The notes beneath the pieces were generated by a model. That model saw only the letters and a program-made list of their open reading frames with translations. It was not told where the DNA came from and made no database searches. A program made the position numbers and the translations under genes. 64,000 nucleotides of DNA from positions 12,693 through 76,692 of the forward strand of contig CAJUIZ010000008.1 of NCBI GenBank assembly GCA_910586625.1, written 5' to 3'. Position 1 is the first letter of the stretch. The number at the start of each line of letters is the position of its first letter. The DNA is from an uncultured Christensenellaceae bacterium (GTDB lineage Bacteria; Bacillota; Clostridia; Christensenellales; CAG-314). Positions 25,579 through 33,022 of the stretch are shown here, in pieces.

Positions 25579-26021
25579 TTGTTCATCGCCTTATGCAAAT
25601 TTCTGTACAGTTCATCAAACGCTTGCGGCGAATGATTCTGACTATTACGGCGTTCCAGATACCTTTCTTCGCTCCAAATCTCTACCTTGGATATAGCGCC
25701 CACAATACGCACGTCCTTTTTTATACCGCATATTGCCAATAAATCCTGCGGAATCATAAATCTGCCTTGCGAATCCGCTTCTGCAGTCGCGGAAAATTCG
25801 GCTATACTCCTTATCCATTCGGCACAGTCGGGATCGAACGAATCCATGTCCTGGATAGCGCGCAGTAGCTTTTGTTCTTCGTCAGCGGGATAAACGAAAA
25901 TACAGCCGTTCATACCGGGCATCAATATATAATTGCTGCCCAACGCTTCGCGGTGCTTGGCGGGAAGCCGTATTCTGTTTTTATCGTCCAACGTATGCTG
26001 TTGGTTGCCAACTAAAAACAT
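25575..26021 (-). CDS. mraZ: transcriptional regulator MraZ
   Basis: MraZ is a ring-forming AbrB-like DNA-binding protein that controls the division cluster. The 148-residue protein carries two copies of the MraZ motif: NQQHTLDDKNRIRLPAKHREAL and, near residue 80, EADSQGRFMIPQDLLAICG. It is the first gene of the cluster. Directly upstream are a promoter and three 10-bp-spaced repeats that fit a MraZ operator, so autoregulation is likely. Confidence 0.97.
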   Translation of the reverse strand: MFLVGNQQHTLDDKNRIRLPAKHREALGSNYILMPGMNGCIFVYPADEEQKLLRAIQDMDSFDPDCAEWIRSIAEFSATAEADSQGRFMIPQDLLAICGIKKDVRIVGAISKVEIWSEERYLERRNSQNHSPQAFDELYRNLHKAMNK

Positions 26022-26050
26022 TATGCTACTCCTTCTATAATCGTAGGTCT

Positions 26051-26079
26051 ATTCTAACACAGTTTTTAACCATTTTCAA
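26051..26079 (-). promoter_or_regulatory. promoter of mraZ and the division cluster
   Basis: TTGAAA and TAGAAT with a 17-base spacer; the -35 box falls inside the MraZ repeats. Confidence 0.8.
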
Positions 26080-26096
26080 CCATTTTTAACCATTTT
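26068..26096 (-). promoter_or_regulatory. MraZ operator: three AAAATGGTT repeats
   Basis: Three exact AAAATGGTT copies (minus strand) at 26068-26076, 26078-26086 and 26088-26096, exactly 10 bp apart, so all on one face of the helix. MraZ boxes in other bacteria are tandem TGG-containing repeats 10 bp apart ahead of mraZ. They overlap the -35 box, which fits repression. Confidence 0.85.
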
Positions 26097-26280
26097 CTTA
26101 AAATTTTTATCAAATACAGTAATTTTTACAATTTACGGCAAAGAAACGCAAAAAATTATGAAATAATATCGCGTTTAATGTCATAATGATGCGAAATAAC
26201 ACTTGGATACCAAAGTGTGCCTTTACTTGTCGAAATGAAGACGGTTCATAGCAAAACAAGCTCTAATAGTTATAATCATA
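26097..26280. other. AT-rich intergenic stretch
   Basis: Non-coding and AT-rich, between the mraZ operator and the next terminator. I see no convincing open frame, RNA structure or promoter. A single TGTCGAA (26228-26234) matches the Spo0A box core but may be chance. Confidence 0.5.
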
Positions 26281-26312
26281 TAAAAAAACAGGTTGGCAAA
26301 TACCGACCTGTT
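26281..26312 (-). terminator. terminator of the metallophosphoesterase gene
   Basis: AACAGGT and ACCTGTT with an inner GG/CC pair form the stem; TTTTTTT follows on the minus strand. Confidence 0.85.
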
Positions 26313-26344
26313 CCGTATATCTATTGATGCTGCCGCCAACGATA

Positions 26345-27040
26345 TTAAAGTATATGAGTCAGCTTATTTCCTACTAAATCGCAACTTGTAAGATAGAAAT
26401 CTATTCCGAATTTCTTAAAATGTAAATTGGCTCGACAATCTTTGCCGTGAAGATGACCGTATACTACCGTAGAGACGTCTGCTGCTACAAATTGTTTGGT
26501 AAAATCCGACTCGTCGTATCTGCCGTTAAAGGGCGGATAATGCATAATGGCAACTACTTTGTCGCTTGGTTGCCGTTGCTTTTGCATAGCGGCAAGAGAC
26601 AGCTTAAGCCGCTCCGTTTCGCGCAGATATATCTTTTTGTCATCAGCGGACAAATTGTCGCCGTCCGGGCAGATCCAACCGCGCGTTCCGCATATAAGAA
26701 CGTCGCCGAAACGTATACAATCGTTTTGCAGGGCGTAAAAGCCTTGTGGAATAGAGTTTCGCACCTGAGACAACGTATTCCACCAGTAATCGTGATTGCC
26801 GCGCAGTATCACCTTACGCCCCGGTAGCGTAGCCACAGCTTGAAAATCGGGCAAAGCGTCTTCCATTCGCATCGCCCACGAAAAGTCTCCCGGCAACAGC
26901 ACCACGTCATCATCGTCCACTTTATGCCGCCAATCGTCGCAAATAATATCGAAATAATTTTCCCACGCCTTGCCGAATACGTCCATAGGCTTGTCGCAAG
27001 CCGCAGACAAATGCAAATCGCTTATAGCGTAAACTTTCAT
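26345..27040 (-). CDS. calcineurin-like metallophosphoesterase
   Basis: A 231-residue binuclear-metal phosphoesterase. The five family blocks are visible: AISDLHLS (residues 5-12), LLPGDFSWA (about 48-56), LRGNHDYWW (about 78-86), AIMHYPPF, and VYGHLHG. The substrate is unknown; enzymes of this subgroup in Firmicutes are mostly uncharacterised. It lies 39 bases behind a small four-pair zinc-ribbon gene, probably in one transcript, and is closed by a good terminator. Confidence 0.92.
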   Translation of the reverse strand: MKVYAISDLHLSAACDKPMDVFGKAWENYFDIICDDWRHKVDDDDVVLLPGDFSWAMRMEDALPDFQAVATLPGRKVILRGNHDYWWNTLSQVRNSIPQGFYALQNDCIRFGDVLICGTRGWICPDGDNLSADDKKIYLRETERLKLSLAAMQKQRQPSDKVVAIMHYPPFNGRYDESDFTKQFVAADVSTVVYGHLHGKDCRANLHFKKFGIDFYLTSCDLVGNKLTHIL

Positions 27041-27079
27041 ACGGTTATTGTATCATAAAGCAGGCGTTTTGTCCAGACG

Positions 27080-27298
27080 TTAACGGCTGTTTTTGCTGCG
27101 CTTAGCTCGGCACTGCGCACACATAACATCGTCGTAGCCGATAGGATTTTTTTCACAGTACGGACAAATCAACTCGTCGTAGCTTTCATCGTCGAACACG
27201 CTCTTTTTCCCCGACAATTCGTCCTTGCATACCGTACAAAGCTCTTCTTCTTGTAAAATATAATTAAGTCCGCATCGCGGACATTTTTTGTATTTCAT
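27080..27298 (-). CDS. small multi-zinc-ribbon protein
   Basis: A 72-residue protein starting MKYKKCPRCGLNYI, with GGAG 7-10 bases before the ATG (an earlier start at 27346 lacks one). It holds four CxxC pairs: CPRC, CTVC, CPYC, CAQC, enough for two zinc-ribbon folds, then a short basic tail. The central part is acidic. Likely a nucleic-acid- or protein-binding adaptor; the role is unknown. Placed just upstream of the metallophosphoesterase. Confidence 0.75.
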   Translation of the reverse strand: MKYKKCPRCGLNYILQEEELCTVCKDELSGKKSVFDDESYDELICPYCEKNPIGYDDVMCAQCRAKRSKNSR

Positions 27299-27440
27299 AC
27301 GCGTACTCCAAAACCCATACTTCAAGTTATGAAATACCGCCGACAAGTGTTACTTATATAATAAAACTATCTTTACAACTTAATAGTATCGTAAAACAAC
27401 TATACTAAATCAAATAAAACATTGTTAAGCCTTGTACGAT

Positions 27441-27482
27441 GCAATTAAAACCAATTAGCTTCAATTAAGCTCAGTTAATTGC
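27441..27482. repeat. nested AT-rich inverted repeat
   Basis: GCAATTAA (27441-27448) pairs with TTAATTGC (27475-27482); inside it AGCTT (27457-27461) pairs with AAGCT (27467-27471). It lies in the 250-base gap between two minus-strand genes. Without a T-run it is not a convincing terminator. Confidence 0.45.
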
Positions 27483-27549
27483 TTAAATATAAAATAGTAA
27501 TAATACTTTAATACTTAAAAAAATAATTATATTTACACGCTTTAATAAA

Positions 27550-28110
27550 TTATTCGCCGGCTTTATTTGTTTCCAAGAGATCGTTGAACATATATATTGC
27601 ACATATCAAATCAGAATAATGTGAAAATTGATCGTTTAACGTTTCTATTTTGTTTTTACATTTCGAAAGGATAAATTGCGTCCGTTCATAATTAAGTCGA
27701 ATGCATAATCCTTGCCTGCGAATGCGCAACGAACGCACTTCTCTCTCCGTAAGATAATGATCGTCGAAATACAGCCATGCAAATACTGTGCGGCTGCCTG
27801 AAAATTTGTGACAATGAACCGTCAAACAAGCGGTATCCCAAGTCAAAGTTTTGCGTTTTCCTTTAATTTTATTCTCGGTAAATACAACGCAGTCCGCGGC
27901 ATTGTTGTAATGCATCGAAACAATAACGGGTACAATAACAAATAAAACGATTGCCCATATCGAAATACCTATCCGAATGTCGTCTCCTTCAAATAGCATA
28001 ACTGTTCCCGTAAGGGCTATAAAAAACGCGCAGATATACATCAACGCAAGACACACTTTTCCTTGGGGGATAGAATTATATTTTACCGATTTTTTATCCT
28101 TTGACGCCAT
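27550..28110 (-). CDS. membrane protein with two TM segments and a PH-like domain
   Basis: A 186-residue protein. Two hydrophobic segments lie at about residues 19-39 and 48-66, with the charged FEGDDIRIG loop between them. A strand-rich soluble region follows (CVVFTENKIKGKRKTLTWDTA, LTEREVRSLRIRRQG), compatible with a bacterial PH-like domain. The layout matches the unrelated-looking protein at 10752-11273. The ribosome binding site is weak (GGAAG). It has its own promoter and is followed by AT-rich DNA. Function unknown. Confidence 0.65.
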   Translation of the reverse strand: MASKDKKSVKYNSIPQGKVCLALMYICAFFIALTGTVMLFEGDDIRIGISIWAIVLFVIVPVIVSMHYNNAADCVVFTENKIKGKRKTLTWDTACLTVHCHKFSGSRTVFAWLYFDDHYLTEREVRSLRIRRQGLCIRLNYERTQFILSKCKNKIETLNDQFSHYSDLICAIYMFNDLLETNKAGE

Positions 28111-28198
28111 AGTACTTCCACTCTTTCTCAGTCACAACACTTTACCGTTAAAACGTACGCCAATTCGGCACAATGCACAGAAACTAATTTATAGTTTA

Positions 28199-28227
28199 AT
28201 ATTATCACAATAATACAGCTATGTCAA
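28199..28227 (-). promoter_or_regulatory. promoter of the PH-like membrane protein gene
   Basis: TTGACA and TAATAT with a 17-base spacer, about 85 bases before the start codon. Confidence 0.7.
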
Positions 28228-28258
28228 TGCGGACTTATAAGCAAAAATGATAAACAGT

Positions 28259-28289
28259 AACAAGTCGCGACAATCTGTCGCGACTTGTT
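28259..28289 (-). terminator. 14-bp perfect hairpin after the structural protein gene
   Basis: AACAAGTCGCGACA and TGTCGCGACTTGTT form a perfect 14-bp stem with a 3-base loop, 20 bases after the stop. The T-run is interrupted, but the stem is very stable. Confidence 0.75.
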
Positions 28290-28308
28290 ATTTGTAGCAA
28301 ATTCCGTT

Positions 28309-28950
28309 CTAATTGTTTGTGGGGTTGGTACGTCCGCCAGGATACAGCGGCAGCTCGAAGTAGCCCGAGCATACTTCTTCGGTATACTCTTGGCAGGGCG
28401 GAATTACCGCATAGCCGTAGCTGGGAACGATAAGCTCCACGTCCATCGTAACCTTGAGTATTGCGGTCACGCAGCAGTTGATAACGAAGATGTAGTACGT
28501 CACCCCGTCGATTTCCTGCGTTTGACTGTACTGTCCTTCGGGGCTTACCGCAGAAACACTCGCTTCGATACGGTACGGAATTATGGACGGTTCGGGCAGA
28601 TACATTACCACGTCCACAGGTACGGTTACCGTTCCCGTTCCGCTTCCTTCTACGTTGTTAGCGTCTATGTACGTTACTTCTACGGGCACCACTATGTCCG
28701 CTTCCACTCTACCGTATTTGGGACGTTCGGAAAGACGCTCCACCACCAAGTTTTCCACAGAACCTACCGTCGTAGTACTTTTACAACTTACGAATCTAAG
28801 CGGAACCGCTGGATTTGGGGGATTGACATCCGACACGTTTACGGTGATTTGCTGCAAGGTCGTTTGCTTCATACACGCGTCAAACACTTTTTTGCCTTGA
28901 ATACAAATTTTTTCGCTGCAATTGTTACCATCTAAATTGTTTACCGGCAT
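28309..28950 (-). CDS. Clostridial structural-type protein of unknown function
   Basis: A 213-residue, strand-rich protein with a perfect AGGAGGT ribosome binding site. Six or so cysteines are spread through it (NCSEKIC, DACMKQ, VSCKS, INCCV, PPCQEY, EVCSG), and many Val/Thr/Pro alternations suggest a beta-sandwich. It resembles a family I recall from many Clostridia, usually annotated hypothetical, with conserved KVFDACMxQ and RFVSCKSTT blocks. High translation signals, Cys content and monocistronic layout suggest an abundant structural or spore-surface protein; that is inference. No signal peptide or membrane segment. Confidence 0.7.
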   Translation of the reverse strand: MPVNNLDGNNCSEKICIQGKKVFDACMKQTTLQQITVNVSDVNPPNPAVPLRFVSCKSTTTVGSVENLVVERLSERPKYGRVEADIVVPVEVTYIDANNVEGSGTGTVTVPVDVVMYLPEPSIIPYRIEASVSAVSPEGQYSQTQEIDGVTYYIFVINCCVTAILKVTMDVELIVPSYGYAVIPPCQEYTEEVCSGYFELPLYPGGRTNPTNN

Positions 28951-29075
28951 TGATTACCTCCTATAATAGTCAGTATATAGTATGAAGATGCTTGTTAAAA
29001 CGTGAATACTAAATAACGATATAAATTTGCAGCTTCACCTAAAGGTATTCTATTCGGCAATCGGCAATTGCGACA

Positions 29076-29112
29076 CAAAAAAAACAGCTCCGTCTAATAT
29101 CGGCGGAGCTGT
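29076..29112 (-). terminator. terminator of the TetR-family gene
   Basis: ACAGCTCCG and CGGAGCTGT (29084-29112) form a perfect 9-bp stem; TTTTTTTT follows on the minus strand. Confidence 0.92.
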
Positions 29113-29118
29113 CGTTTG

Positions 29119-29706
29119 TTATTCCGTATCAAAATGATAAAATCTGTCTTTCATATGTCCGAAGTAGAATGTAATCAGTTCGCGGGCGTTACGCTCCTGC
29201 ACTTCGGGAGAATCTTCGTTGCGGAGTATCTTGAACAAGCTGTTAAGAAAACCTTCGGCAATAGCGTTGTAAAACTCGGGATTCTTGATTTTTTCGTCGA
29301 TTTCGGGGAAAGACTCTTCCATCATTTCCCTGATTTTATTGGAAATAACTTCCGTAATATAGCTTACAAACTTATCATAATGCACACTGTTGCCTTTGCG
29401 GATGATAAGCAATTCGTCGCTGTACTGCATTAAAAATCGAACGAATATTATCGACATTTCCTTCATCGACTTATCCTTAAAGACGAAGTCCTGTTCGACG
29501 CTTTGCTTGACGCTTTCCATAAAGGGATTTATTACAGCAAGATACAAAGCCTCTTTATTTGCAAAATATCTGTAAATATTGCCTAACGATATTTCAGCAT
29601 TATTGGCAATATTCCTTATCGATGCGTTAGCGAAGCCGTGTTCCTTAAACTCGTCTACGGCAGAAGCCAAGATTCTGTCTTTGATTTCTTTCTTTAAGTA
29701 CTGCAT
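29119..29706 (-). CDS. TetR/AcrR family transcriptional regulator
   Basis: A 195-residue one-component regulator. The start at 29706 (MQYLKKEIKDRIL) has GGGAG 7 bases upstream. The N-terminal DNA-binding domain covers residues 8-55: ILASAVDEFKEHGFANASIRNIANNAEISLGNIYRYFANKEAL shows the TetR helix-turn-helix. The C-terminal ligand-binding part is helical and shows no recognisable ligand specificity. No transporter or enzyme gene is adjacent, so the target is not evident. It has its own promoter and terminator. Confidence 0.9.
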   Translation of the reverse strand: MQYLKKEIKDRILASAVDEFKEHGFANASIRNIANNAEISLGNIYRYFANKEALYLAVINPFMESVKQSVEQDFVFKDKSMKEMSIIFVRFLMQYSDELLIIRKGNSVHYDKFVSYITEVISNKIREMMEESFPEIDEKIKNPEFYNAIAEGFLNSLFKILRNEDSPEVQERNARELITFYFGHMKDRFYHFDTE

Positions 29707-29745
29707 ACAATCTCCCTTGCACGTCTGCTTTTTCAAACCCGATAT

Positions 29746-29774
29746 ATTGTATCACATACTTAATTTTTTGGCAA
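29746..29774 (-). promoter_or_regulatory. promoter of the TetR-family gene
   Basis: TTGCCA and TACAAT with a 17-base spacer, about 40 bases upstream of the start codon. Confidence 0.7.
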
Positions 29775-29811
29775 CTTGTTCAAGAAAGAATGCAAAACTT
29801 TTTCATTATTG

Positions 29812-30540
29812 TCAGTAGGCGCACTCCAAAAGCATTTTGTCGGCAAGCAACGCAATAAACTCGCCGTTAGTGGGTTTTTCGGACGAATTATAAACCTTTA
29901 CACCGAATATACTGTTGATATTTTCGATTTTGCCCCTGTTCCACGCAACTTCGATAGCGTGACGTATAGCGCGCTCCACTTTGCTGGAAGTCGTATCGAA
30001 TTTTTTGGCAATGGAAGGATATAAGCTTTTCGTAATGGCGTTTATAATAGGCGGATTATCTACGGCAAGCTTTATGCCTTCTCGCAAAAACTGATAACCC
30101 TTGATATGCGCGGGTATTCCTACGCTTACAAAAATATTGCTTATACGCTCGTCTAACGTTTTTTCGGATACGCTTTTTTTGCGCACCACTTTACCGCCCA
30201 ATCTGTCGCCTTCGTATACGTTACGTATGCGCTGCTCTAACACCCCGTATTCCAACGGCTTAACCAAGTAATATTTCGCGCCAAGCTCTAACGCCTTTAT
30301 TACAAATACTTCGCTTTTCAATTCCGAAGCCACTATGAACTTTACGTCTCTGTACTTCTCCAACAAAGCGAATCCGTCTTCGCCGCTCATAACAAGCTCG
30401 CTTATTACCACGTCCGGATCTGTCGTATCGAGATAACTTCTCGCGTCCTTTCCGTCCGAATCGAATATAACGTCAAATTCGTCGTTTTCGCTTAATCTTT
30501 CCTTTAAGCCTTGCTGTCCGATAAGCCCTATTTTAATCAT
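29812..30540 (-). CDS. spo0A: Spo0A-type sporulation regulator with a degenerate receiver
   Basis: Spo0A is the master regulator of sporulation entry, switched on by phosphorylation of a receiver Asp. The 242-residue protein has a normal C-terminal DNA-binding domain: VGIPAHIKGYQFLREGI, YPSIAKKFDTTSSKVERAIRHAIEVAWNRG and KPTNGEFIALLADK match Bacillus Spo0A closely. The receiver is abnormal. The acidic pair (Asp10/Asp11 in B. subtilis) is Gly/Gln, the phospho-acceptor Asp56 is Glu48 (ISELVM), and the switch Thr is Ala71; only the Lys (YLVKPLE, Lys94) remains. The start at 30540 has GGAGG 9 bases upstream. Phosphorylation seems impossible; Glu may mimic the active state. Confidence 0.93.
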   Translation of the reverse strand: MIKIGLIGQQGLKERLSENDEFDVIFDSDGKDARSYLDTTDPDVVISELVMSGEDGFALLEKYRDVKFIVASELKSEVFVIKALELGAKYYLVKPLEYGVLEQRIRNVYEGDRLGGKVVRKKSVSEKTLDERISNIFVSVGIPAHIKGYQFLREGIKLAVDNPPIINAITKSLYPSIAKKFDTTSSKVERAIRHAIEVAWNRGKIENINSIFGVKVYNSSEKPTNGEFIALLADKMLLECAY

Positions 30541-30628
30541 TTCCATATACCTCCGCAATTTGTAGGTATATTGTAGCACAAAGATATATGTCGTTTTCTT
30601 AGAAAAAAAGTAAATCTTAGGGAAGTAT

Positions 30629-30635
30629 TGTCGAA
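30629..30635 (+). promoter_or_regulatory. candidate Spo0A box upstream of spo0A
   Basis: TGTCGAA, the core of the Spo0A binding site, about 90 bases upstream of the spo0A start. A heptamer of this kind is expected several times by chance in the window, so the position is the main argument. Confidence 0.35.
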
Positions 30636-30738
30636 AAATGTATATATCGAAAGGTTAAATCGCTAACCAAGTAGATTAAAACGGAAAAATGGCGCAAATT
30701 GTATGGCAAAATAAATTAAACGACAAAAAAACGCATAA

Positions 30739-30768
30739 AACGCAGATTGGCTTTCAGCAATCTGCGTT
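30739..30768 (-). terminator. terminator overlapping the end of the small membrane protein gene
   Basis: AACGCAGATTG and CAATCTGCGTT form a perfect 11-bp stem that includes the stop codon at 30754; a T-rich run follows on the minus strand. Confidence 0.82.
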
Positions 30769-31137
30769 ATCTTGAATATCGATATCGTTCGCCGAGCTAT
30801 CGACGTCCGCGTCGGAAACTTCGTATTCGGGCTGTTCTTGCATCGCTTCGCGGAATTTCTTTATATCCGTCAATATGCAAATGTAAAAAGTCTTATCCGT
30901 CAAAAATATTAAGGACTTACATATTACTGTAACTACTACGTTCAATATCGGTATCCAGCTGAATATCATATTGACTCCCGTCAATATCATTTCCACTGCA
31001 AACATTACGGGATAAATTGGCAATCCTATTATTATACATAACGTTTTTGCAATACAGTATAAGAAGTTTTTGCTTGTATATCGGAAAATCCAACCGAACC
31101 GTTCTCTATAATAACGTTTAATATCTGTCATATTCAT
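30754..31137 (-). CDS. small membrane protein, unknown function
   Basis: A 127-residue protein starting MNMTDIKRYYRERFGWIFRY. A basic amphipathic start is followed by hydrophobic stretches at about residues 27-54 and 57-84, and an acidic C-terminal tail (VSDADVDSSANDIDIQDNADC). No known domain recognised. The promoter upstream predicts a transcript beginning at or within two bases of the first ATG, and GGAG upstream lies inside the promoter, so the message may be leaderless; a second in-frame ATG at 31131 would leave a leader of six or so bases. Confidence 0.65.
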   Translation of the reverse strand: MNMTDIKRYYRERFGWIFRYTSKNFLYCIAKTLCIIIGLPIYPVMFAVEMILTGVNMIFSWIPILNVVVTVICKSLIFLTDKTFYICILTDIKKFREAMQEQPEYEVSDADVDSSANDIDIQDNADC

Positions 31138-31144
31138 AGCTATT

Positions 31145-31173
31145 ATTTTACTCCGTAATACCGTATATGTCAA
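31145..31173 (-). promoter_or_regulatory. promoter of the small membrane protein gene
   Basis: TTGACA and TAAAAT with a 17-base spacer; the -10 box ends only 7 bases before the ATG at 31137. Confidence 0.75.
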
Positions 31174-31262
31174 GTATAACCTTCCGACAAACAACTTGCA
31201 TAAAATGTAAAGAGTTTAATCTTACAAAATTGAATAAAAAACAAAAAACTTTGCTAATATTA

Positions 31263-31291
31263 TTGACATTGCCGTCAAACAAAATTAAAAT
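31263..31291 (+). promoter_or_regulatory. promoter of the M-box and mgtE
   Basis: TTGACA and TAAAAT with a 17-base spacer, ending just before the riboswitch. Confidence 0.82.
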
Positions 31292-31299
31292 AGTAATAT

Positions 31300-31519
31300 C
31301 TTAATAATCCGGTAGGTGAGGCTACCACTGGGATACGGATTGCTACCGACAACGCGTGGAGACACGTTACGTAGGGTCAGCAGGTGATGTCGAAACCAAG
31401 GCATAACCTAACGCAATTACACCGCCCTGTGATGCTAAAACTTGTAATGGTTGGACGCTTGTTTCCGTCACGCAAAGAAACAAACTATTTCTGCGGCTAT
31501 TACAAGACGCAGTTTTTTT
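31300..31519 (+). promoter_or_regulatory. M-box magnesium riboswitch with terminator
   Basis: The conserved M-box blocks are present in order: GTAGGTGAGGCTACC (about 31311), GGATACGGATTGCTACCGA, GTGGAGACAC, AGGGTCAGCAGGTGATG and GTCGAAACCAAGGCATAACC. The expression platform ends in CTGCG...CGCAG (31491-31512) and a T7 run. CTTGTAAT (31441-31448) can pair with the ATTACAAG inside the terminator loop region, a plausible antiterminator. High Mg2+ should stop transcription before mgtE. Confidence 0.93.
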
Positions 31520-31560
31520 ATGTAGCTTGACGGAAATACAAAACAAAGAGGAGGGGACGT

Positions 31561-32934
31561 ATGGAATACAAAGAATTGACGGAGCTGGTAGACAAGGCGT
31601 CGGAACTGCTTCAAGAAAAAAACTTCCGCGCCATCAAAGGTCTATTGGAAAACGAAATGCCCCAAGACGTAGCTTTGCTTTTGGAAGAACTGCCGGATAA
31701 AGATATGCCCATCGTATTCCGCCTGTTGAGCAAAGAATTGGCTGCCGACACTTTTGTAGAAATGAGTTCGGAAAGTCAGGAAATGCTTCTTAATATTTTT
31801 TCGGATAACGAACTGAAAGCGATTTTCGACGAAATGTTTTTGGACGATACGGTGGACATTATCGAAGAAATGCCCGCAAGCGTAGTAAAGAGAATTATCA
31901 ATCAGTCGGATGCAGAAACTCGCAAGTTGATTAACGAAATTCTGCAATATCCACGCGATAGCGCCGGCACTATTATGACGGTAGAATATGTCAGTCTAAA
32001 AAAAAGCTGGACGGTACAGCAATGCTTCGACCGCATAAGAAAAACCGCGCTTGACAAGGAAACCATTTACAACTGCTACGTTACTGACGAAAAACGCCAC
32101 CTTATAGGGCGCGTCACCGTCAAAGACCTTTTACTTAACGGCAACGACGTAAAAATCGACGACATAATGGAAACAGACGTATTGGCGGTAGAAACTACCG
32201 ACGACAAGGAATACGTCGCGCAGCAGATATCCAAATACGACTTAAACGCTATGCCCGTAGTAGATAAAGAATCGCGTATAGTCGGCATAATTACTGTAGA
32301 CGACGTATTGGACGTTATGGAAGAAGAAGCTACAGAAGATATTTCCAAAATGGCGGCAGTTACTCCGTCGCACGACTCCTACTTGGAACAAAGCGTATGG
32401 CAAATATGGAAAAACCGCATTCCGTGGCTATTGATACTTATGATATCGGCGACATTTACGGGACTTATTATAAATGCTTACGAAGCCACGTTGTCCGCGC
32501 TTTTGTTCGCGTGCGTACCTATGATAATGGGAACGGGCGGAAATGCCGGCAGCCAAGCAGCCGTAACAATTACCCGCAGTCTTGCAATCGGCGAAGTGCG
32601 CGCGTCCGACGTATTAAAAGTTTTGTGGAAGGAGCTGCGCGTAGCGTTGTCTCTCGGATTGGTGCTTGCGATAGCCTGCTTCGGCAAATTATACTTACTG
32701 GACGGACTGCTGTTCGGCAATCCCTACACGTGGGACGTGTGCTTGACAGTCTCGCTCGCGTTGTTGGTAACTATCGTTCTCGCCAAGCTTATAGGATGTA
32801 TGATGCCGATACTCGCCAAGATTTGCCGACTCGACCCGGCGGTCGTAGCAAGCCCCTTTATCACTACCATCGTCGACATTTTGTCCCTTGTATTATACTG
32901 CGCTATAGCGCAAGCTTTATTACCCGTTATATAA
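31561..32934 (+). CDS. mgtE: magnesium transporter MgtE
   Basis: Mg2+ channel whose cytoplasmic domains gate the pore. The 457-residue protein has the N domain (1-130, helical and acidic), two CBS domains (about 135-255, with AMPVVDKESRIVGIITVDDVLDVM), the connecting helix and five membrane segments from about residue 285. The pore-lining segment GTGGNAGSQAAVTITRSLA is the family signature. GAGGAGGGG lies 4-8 bases before the ATG. Controlled by the M-box directly upstream. Confidence 0.97.
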   Translation: MEYKELTELVDKASELLQEKNFRAIKGLLENEMPQDVALLLEELPDKDMPIVFRLLSKELAADTFVEMSSESQEMLLNIFSDNELKAIFDEMFLDDTVDIIEEMPASVVKRIINQSDAETRKLINEILQYPRDSAGTIMTVEYVSLKKSWTVQQCFDRIRKTALDKETIYNCYVTDEKRHLIGRVTVKDLLLNGNDVKIDDIMETDVLAVETTDDKEYVAQQISKYDLNAMPVVDKESRIVGIITVDDVLDVMEEEATEDISKMAAVTPSHDSYLEQSVWQIWKNRIPWLLILMISATFTGLIINAYEATLSALLFACVPMIMGTGGNAGSQAAVTITRSLAIGEVRASDVLKVLWKELRVALSLGLVLAIACFGKLYLLDGLLFGNPYTWDVCLTVSLALLVTIVLAKLIGCMMPILAKICRLDPAVVASPFITTIVDILSLVLYCAIAQALLPVI

Positions 32935-32945
32935 AGACAAAAATT

Positions 32946-32978
32946 TTACCGCCGAAATACGAAATATCTCGGCGGTAA
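32946..32978 (+). terminator. terminator of mgtE
   Basis: TTACCGCCGA and TCGGCGGTAA form a perfect 10-bp stem followed by a T-rich stretch. It can also serve the convergent gene at 33023. Confidence 0.85.
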
Positions 32979-33022
32979 TTTATTGAATTTTTTTCCAAAT
33001 ACCATTAAATGCCAACAAAAAA

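Noticed and set aside
27441..27482. AT-rich nested inverted repeat as terminator
   Set aside because: No T-run and the arms are weak; listed as a repeat only.
32397..32978. 193-codon frame overlapping mgtE in another frame
   Set aside because: Overprinted on the transmembrane part of MgtE; Arg-rich composition typical of a shifted frame.
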